A DNA stretch of 64,000 nucleotides, taken from positions 20,507,971 to 20,571,970 of the forward strand of contig NC_003070.9 of NCBI RefSeq assembly GCF_000001735.4, read 5' to 3'. Every line of letters begins with the position of its first letter. Within the stretch, counting starts at the first letter, position 1. The DNA is from Arabidopsis thaliana (Eukaryota; Streptophyta; Magnoliopsida; Brassicales; Brassicaceae). The translations under genes were made by a program, and so were the position numbers. This document shows, piece by piece, positions 58,647-64,000 of the stretch. The notes under the pieces were generated by a model. The model made no database searches, was not told the origin of the DNA, and saw only the letters and a list, made by a program, of their open reading frames with translations.

Positions 58647-61195
58647 ATGGCGAAATTAAATCGTTCCAACATTGGTCTCTCACTGTTACTATCTATGTTC
58701 CTCGCAAACTTTATCACCGATCTTGAAGCTTCTTCTCATCAAGATCTCAACCAACCGTACCGGACCGGTTATCACTTTCAACCTCTCAAAAATTGGATGA
58801 ACGGTATGTAACGTACCGATCTTGATCTGGTTTCTTTATAATCTCTAAAATCCATCGATGTGTGTATTCATTCATCCTCAAAACTAACATCTTTTATTCT
58901 CTTATGGATTCCGTTATGTTCGATGAAATCTAATTCGACCAACAAAAATAAAAATCCAGATCCTAATGGTTAGTTCTCTTTATTCATATTTCTAAAAATA
59001 TTATTAAATCAAATGTACAAAAAGATACAATTATACGTATTTGTTTTTGTTGGGTACGTAGGACCAATGATATACAAAGGAATATACCATCTTTTTTACC
59101 AATATAACCCATACGGTGCCGTTTGGGATGTGAGAATCGTGTGGGGACACTCCACGTCAGTTGACTTAGTCAACTGGATTTCACAACCTCCAGCTTTTAA
59201 TCCATCTCAGCCGTCAGATATCAACGGTTGTTGGTCAGGCTCCGTCACGATTCTACCAAACGGCAAACCTGTGATCCTCTACACCGGCATTGACCAAAAC
59301 AAAGGTCAAGTCCAAAACGTCGCCGTTCCGGTTAACATCTCTGATCCTTATCTCCGAGAATGGTCAAAACCGCCGCAAAATCCTCTAATGACAACTAACG
59401 CGGTTAACGGAATTAACCCGGACCGGTTTCGTGATCCGACCACCGCGTGGCTTGGACGTGACGGAGAATGGCGAGTAATCGTCGGAAGCTCGACGGACGA
59501 TCGACGAGGATTAGCGATTCTTTACAAAAGCAGAGATTTCTTCAACTGGACGCAATCAATGAAGCCTTTACATTACGAAGACTTAACCGGAATGTGGGAA
59601 TGTCCTGATTTTTTCCCGGTTTCGATAACCGGATCGGACGGTGTAGAAACGTCGTCGGTTGGTGAGAATGGGATTAAGCATGTGCTTAAAGTGAGTTTGA
59701 TTGAGACATTGCATGATTATTACACGATTGGGAGTTATGATCGTGAGAAAGATGTTTACGTACCGGATCTTGGGTTTGTGCAAAACGAATCAGCTCCGAG
59801 GTTAGATTACGGGAAATATTACGCGTCGAAAACGTTTTACGATGATGTTAAAAAACGAAGGATCTTGTGGGGTTGGGTTAATGAATCGTCTCCAGCTAAA
59901 GATGATATTGAGAAGGGTTGGTCTGGTCTTCAGGTACATTTGAATTTGCCCTACATTATAATTCGCTTACTGTGAAATAACTTTGGTTTCAGTTTTTTTT
60001 TTGTTTTTTTATGACCACTCCCGACCGAGGACTTAAATTAACCTGTTTTTGTTATCTTGATTTGGTAAGTCATTTCCGAGGAAAATATGGCTCGATGAAT
60101 CAGGAAAGGAATTGCTACAGTGGCCGATTGAAGAGATTGAGACATTGCGTGGGCAACAAGTCAACTGGCAAAAGAAAGTTCTCAAAGCAGGATCTACTCT
60201 CCAAGTTCATGGTGTCACTGCTGCGCAGGTATGACTCAAACCTTATTCCTTAAACTTGGCCATATCAATGGTGAATCCGAATCTAGTATTGGGAATTGAC
60301 CTAAAACTACTTAGTTTTTCTTTTAGCAAAGTGTGTTTCTTGCTTATTTTGTTTTTGGTATTGAGCAGGCAGATGTTGAGGTATCGTTCAAGGTGAAGGA
60401 ATTGGAAAAGGCGGATGTGATTGAACCGAGTTGGACCGATCCACAAAAGATATGTAGTCAGGGAGATTTATCGGTTATGTCGGGTTTAGGACCATTTGGT
60501 TTGATGGTTTTGGCATCCAATGACATGGAAGAGTACACGTCCGTTTACTTCAGAATTTTCAAGTCAAATGACGATACTAACAAGAAGACTAAATACGTGG
60601 TGTTGATGTGCAGTGACCAAAGCAGGTATATATATCTCCTCTCTACTAAATCAAGTAAAAGATACGTTTAGATTATCTTCTCGTATTTAAATAAAATGCT
60701 AAAGAGATTTTTGTTTTAATGGTGGTATTCACAGATCATCGTTAAATGATGAAAATGATAAATCAACCTTTGGTGCTTTTGTTGCGATAGACCCTTCTCA
60801 CCAAACAATTTCTCTTAGGACTTTGGTAAGGTTTTAGTATATGAAAGCTATTCCCTTAAAAAAGTGTCATGTATCAAGCTAGTGAGTATATCCTTTATAT
60901 ACTTGAAACATATGCTATGGAATTGATTAGTGTTTTCTTCTTTTTCTTTTTGTAGATTGATCACTCGATAGTGGAGAGTTATGGTGGAGGAGGCAGAACA
61001 TGTATAACCTCAAGAGTGTATCCAAAATTGGCAATCGGAGAAAATGCAAATCTGTTTGTCTTCAACAAAGGCACTCAAAGTGTTGATATCTTGACCCTAA
61101 GTGCTTGGAGTTTAAAGTCTGCTCAAATCAATGGCGACTTAATGTCACCATTTATTGAGCGTGAAGAGTCACGCTCACCTAATCATCAGTTTTGA
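58647..61195 (+). CDS. cwINV5: cwINV5, cell-wall invertase (beta-fructofuranosidase, GH32)
   Basis: Seven exons: 58647-58803, 58960-58968, 59062-59933, 60070-60228, 60369-60625, 60735-60825 and 60956-61195. They give 594 residues. It hydrolyses sucrose to glucose and fructose in the apoplast. It begins with a signal peptide ([16 protein letters not shown]). The five-bladed propeller carries the GH32 triad: D53 in WMNDPNG (nucleophile), D180 in FRDP and E235 in WECPD (acid/base); Pro in WECPD marks the cell-wall rather than vacuolar class. Glycosylation sites NIS, NWT and NES are present. A C-terminal beta-sandwich follows. Exon 2 is the classic 9-nt mini-exon that encodes the core of the NDPN box. 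Some relatives are fructan exohydrolases, so substrate is inferred. Confidence 0.95.
58960..58968 (+). other. cwINV5: 9-nt mini-exon of cwINV5 (NDPN box)
   Basis: ATCCTAATG lies between AAATCCAG (acceptor, ending 58959) and GTTAG (donor, 58969). With the last base of exon 1 and the first bases of exon 3 it makes D53-P54-N55-G56, the catalytic box. This tiny exon is known across plant acid invertases. Confidence 0.95.
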
Positions 61196-61683
61196 ATGAA
61201 AAATATTTTACATTGTACGGGTAAAACGAAATATATAAGAGATTATTACATATTAAGAGATATTAACATTCTTATTTTACCATTCACTTCCAAATTTGAA
61301 GATTTTACTTTTGGTGTATATGTTATTTTTACGCAGAGATTATACGTTTTTTTTTCATTTGAAATTTAAGCTTTTCTATTATTTGAAAGAAATTTTTGTA
61401 TAAATAAACTTTTTTTGAAGGAGTGAAAACCAGTAAAATATATATTTTGGAAGGAAATTTTAGATAATATTAATAGGGTAGAAATTATTTGTTAATTTTT
61501 CTGTTGATAGATTTTGTGAATTTTATTTCACATTTTAAAAGAAAAATATGCGAGAACGACACCGTTTCAAATAAGAAACGCTTTCTTCTTGCATTGGCTA
61601 TCTTTCCATTGCTCTCAGCTACTTCCTCTATCTGAGAGAATAGTCCAGGTCCGAGGAAGAAGAAAGCAACGAAGAAGACGATA
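61196..61683. promoter_or_regulatory. Intergenic region between cwINV5 and TMN6
   Basis: The first part is AT-rich 3' flank. Just before TMN6 is a leader with GAGGAAGAAGAAAGCAACGA (61652-61671). No gene. Confidence 0.4.
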
Positions 61684-64000
61684 ATGGCGATCAGGATTCG
61701 AATCTCCGGAACTCTCTTACTATCTTTCTTATTCTTCTCCACTCTTCACGCTTTCTATCTTCCCGGTGTCGCTCCTCGCGATTTTCAGAAGGTACTCTAT
61801 TTCTGGTTATTCCGATCTCACTTTTGATTACATTATCAATCTAGGGTTTCTGATATCAAGTGCGATTGCTTTGACGTGTAATTCAATCCAGATCTGTGGG
61901 AAATTATTGCGTTTGGTATTGTCGAAGGATCTTTAAGCGTTTTCAGTGTAGGAGTGCCAATAAGAGAATGTAGGAATATGTGAAATTGAATTGATGATCA
62001 GCTTACAGGTTGTCTAATGGAAGCTTTTGAGCTCATGTTTATGCTAACCTTGCTTGTTCTGTGATCACAGGGTGATCCTCTTTATGTGAAAGTGAACAAA
62101 TTATCGTCTACAAAGACTCAGCTTCCTTATGATTTCTACTACCTGAATTACTGTAAGCCTCCGAAGATCTTGAATACCGGCGAAAATTTGGGGGAGGTTC
62201 TCAGAGGAGATCGCATTGAGAATTCGGTTTATACTGTAAGCAAAACTCTGTCCATTTCATCTTTGTACCTTAATCTCTCATCATCTGATGTTGAGACTTT
62301 GGATTCTGTTTCAGTTTGAAATGTTGGAGGATCAGCCCTGTAGAGTAGGCTGCCGTGTTAGAGTTGATGCAGAGTCTGCTAAAAATTTCAGGGAAAAGAT
62401 TGATTATGAATACCGAGCTAATATGTAAGTTTAGATTTTTATATGCTAATCCTAGATTTGTGTGAAGTAGTTTTGATTCATACTTTCAGTTTTATTATTA
62501 AATGTCTATAGGATTCTTGATAATCTTCCAGTAGCTGTTCTTCGACAAAGAAAAGATGGAATTCAGTCAACGACTTATGAGCATGGTTACCGTGTTGGCT
62601 TTAAAGGGAGTTATGAAGGGGTAACACGTCTCTTTAACCTATGACCAAACTCTTTACTTTTTAAGCATTTTCTTGTACCAATCTGGAGTAGTATGCTTTG
62701 CTTTTGTAGAGTAAAGAGAAAAAATACTTTATCCATAACCACTTGAGTTTCCGAGTCATGTACCACAGAGACCAAGAGTCTGAATCTTCTCGCATTGTTG
62801 GTTTTGAGGTTACGCCTAACAGGTATTGTCTACTTGGTTATCATCAACGTTATTGAAGAGTATGATTTTGTCTCGATTCTTATAAGCTACCCTTTTTCTC
62901 TCTCTCTTTTTGGTAAGTGTATTGCATGAGTACAAAGAGTGGGATGAAAACAATCCCCAATTAACAACATGCAACAAAGACACAAAGAATTTGATCCAAA
63001 GCAACACTGTTCCTCAAGAAGTCGAGGAAGGAAAAGAAATTGTGTTTACATATGATGTCGCCTTTAAGGTAACTAATTTACTCTGGAGAACTCTTTATTT
63101 ATGCGCTGTAAACATATTATGAAGTATGAAATATGCAGGAGAGTGTTATCAAATGGGCTTCGCGCTGGGACACATACTTGCTTATGAACGATGATCAAAT
63201 CCACTGGTTTTCAATCATAAACTCGCTTATGATTGTCCTTTTCCTCTCTGGAATGGTAGCGATGATCATGATGAGAACTTTATACAAGGATATTTCAAAC
63301 TACAATCAGCTCGAGACCCAAGACGAGGCTCAGGAAGAAACCGGATGGAAGCTTGTACATGGAGATGTCTTTAGGACGCCCATGAACTCTGGGTTACTGT
63401 GTGTTTATGTCGGCACAGGTGTTCAGATTTTCGGTATGACTCTTGTGACAATGATCTTTGCATTGCTGGGCTTCTTATCTCCATCCAACAGAGGAGGGCT
63501 CACGACTGCCATGGTTCTCTTATGGGTATTCATGGGCATATTTGCTGGTTACTCATCTTCTCGTCTTCACAAAATGTTCAAAGGGAATGAGTGGAAAAGA
63601 ATCACCTTGAAGACTGCATTCATGTTTCCCGGTATACTCTTCGCGATCTTCTTCGTTCTCAACACACTCATATGGGGAGAACGATCATCTGGAGCCATTC
63701 CCTTTAGTACAATGTTTGCTCTGGTCTGTCTCTGGTTTGGAATCTCTGTCCCACTAGTCTTCATTGGTAGCTACCTCGGTCACAAAAAACCAGCAATCGA
63801 AGATCCAGTCAAAACTAACAAGATCCCGAGACAAGTACCAGAGCAACCTTGGTACATGAAACCTGGGTTTTCCATACTAATTGGAGGCATCCTTCCATTT
63901 GGAGCAGTCTTCATCGAGCTCTTCTTCATCCTAACATCAATCTGGCTCAATCAATTCTACTACATCTTCGGATTCCTCTTCATCGTGTTCTTGATCTTGA
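61684..64000 (+). CDS. TMN6: TMN6, transmembrane nine (TM9SF/EMP70) protein, cut by window end
   Basis: Exons 61684-61791, 62071-62235, 62315-62424, 62512-62620, 62710-62822, 62918-63068 and 63139 to beyond 64000. A signal peptide ([20 protein letters not shown]) is followed by the EMP70 lumenal domain: [21 protein letters not shown], the cysteine pair PCRVGC, and [14 protein letters not shown]. The large last exon starts the nine-helix part: [20 protein letters not shown], then the conserved cytosolic segment [13 protein letters not shown] and further helices. Family members sit in Golgi and endosomes and are implicated in membrane-protein sorting; C-terminal KXD/E-type signals would lie beyond the window. 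The C-terminal part is missing only because the window ends. Confidence 0.94.

Overview
The window is plant nuclear DNA and reads as an Arabidopsis thaliana chromosome 1 segment. Compact genes with short AT-rich introns and GT..AG junctions lie between very AT-rich intergenic DNA. The gene order (AXR4, F-box/LysM protein, PDF1.5, LOX1, FBD F-box, RanBP2 zinc-finger protein, SANT-type protein, UBQ12, F-box, MED9, NAD synthetase, IDD7, cwINV5, TMN6) matches what I know as the AT1G54990 to AT1G55130 block. Gene names come from recognising the proteins, not from a search. I derived exon limits by joining reading frames across canonical splice sites. For most genes the joined length is an exact number of codons and equals the length I remember for the family member.

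Layout. 1-3594: tandem repeats, a short Helitron and a decayed LRR receptor-like-protein pseudogene. 3595-9433: AXR4, a complete Helitron, the F-box/LysM gene and the small defensin gene PDF1.5. 9434-17827: an 8.4-kb gene-poor stretch holding a Stowaway-like MITE nested in an older relative and a SINE-like sequence. 17828-26405: LOX1 (+), an FBD F-box gene (-), a MITE-like element and a broken intronless importin-alpha copy (-). 26925-37642: a mitochondrial RanBP2 zinc-finger RNA-binding protein and a SANT-type nuclear protein, separated by a perfect 59-bp inverted repeat. 37643-44663: spacer, UBQ12 (two dead ubiquitin units followed by three intact ones) and an F-box gene flanked by duplicated remnants. 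45151-50218: MED9 (-) and NAD synthetase (+) as a divergent pair. 50219-58646: a third Helitron copy and the zinc-finger regulator IDD7 (-). 58647-64000: cell-wall invertase cwINV5 and the start of the membrane protein TMN6, which is cut by the window end.

The genes do not form a pathway. They are unrelated plant genes, each with its own promoter. The most informative structures are evolutionary: three related Helitrons with intact A|TC...CTAG|T boundaries in two copies, the nested MITE pair, an importin-alpha copy broken by one amber codon and one C-terminal frameshift, the half-dead polyubiquitin gene, and the 59-bp perfect inverted repeat that could yield small RNA. I found no strong candidate for a wholly new biological system.
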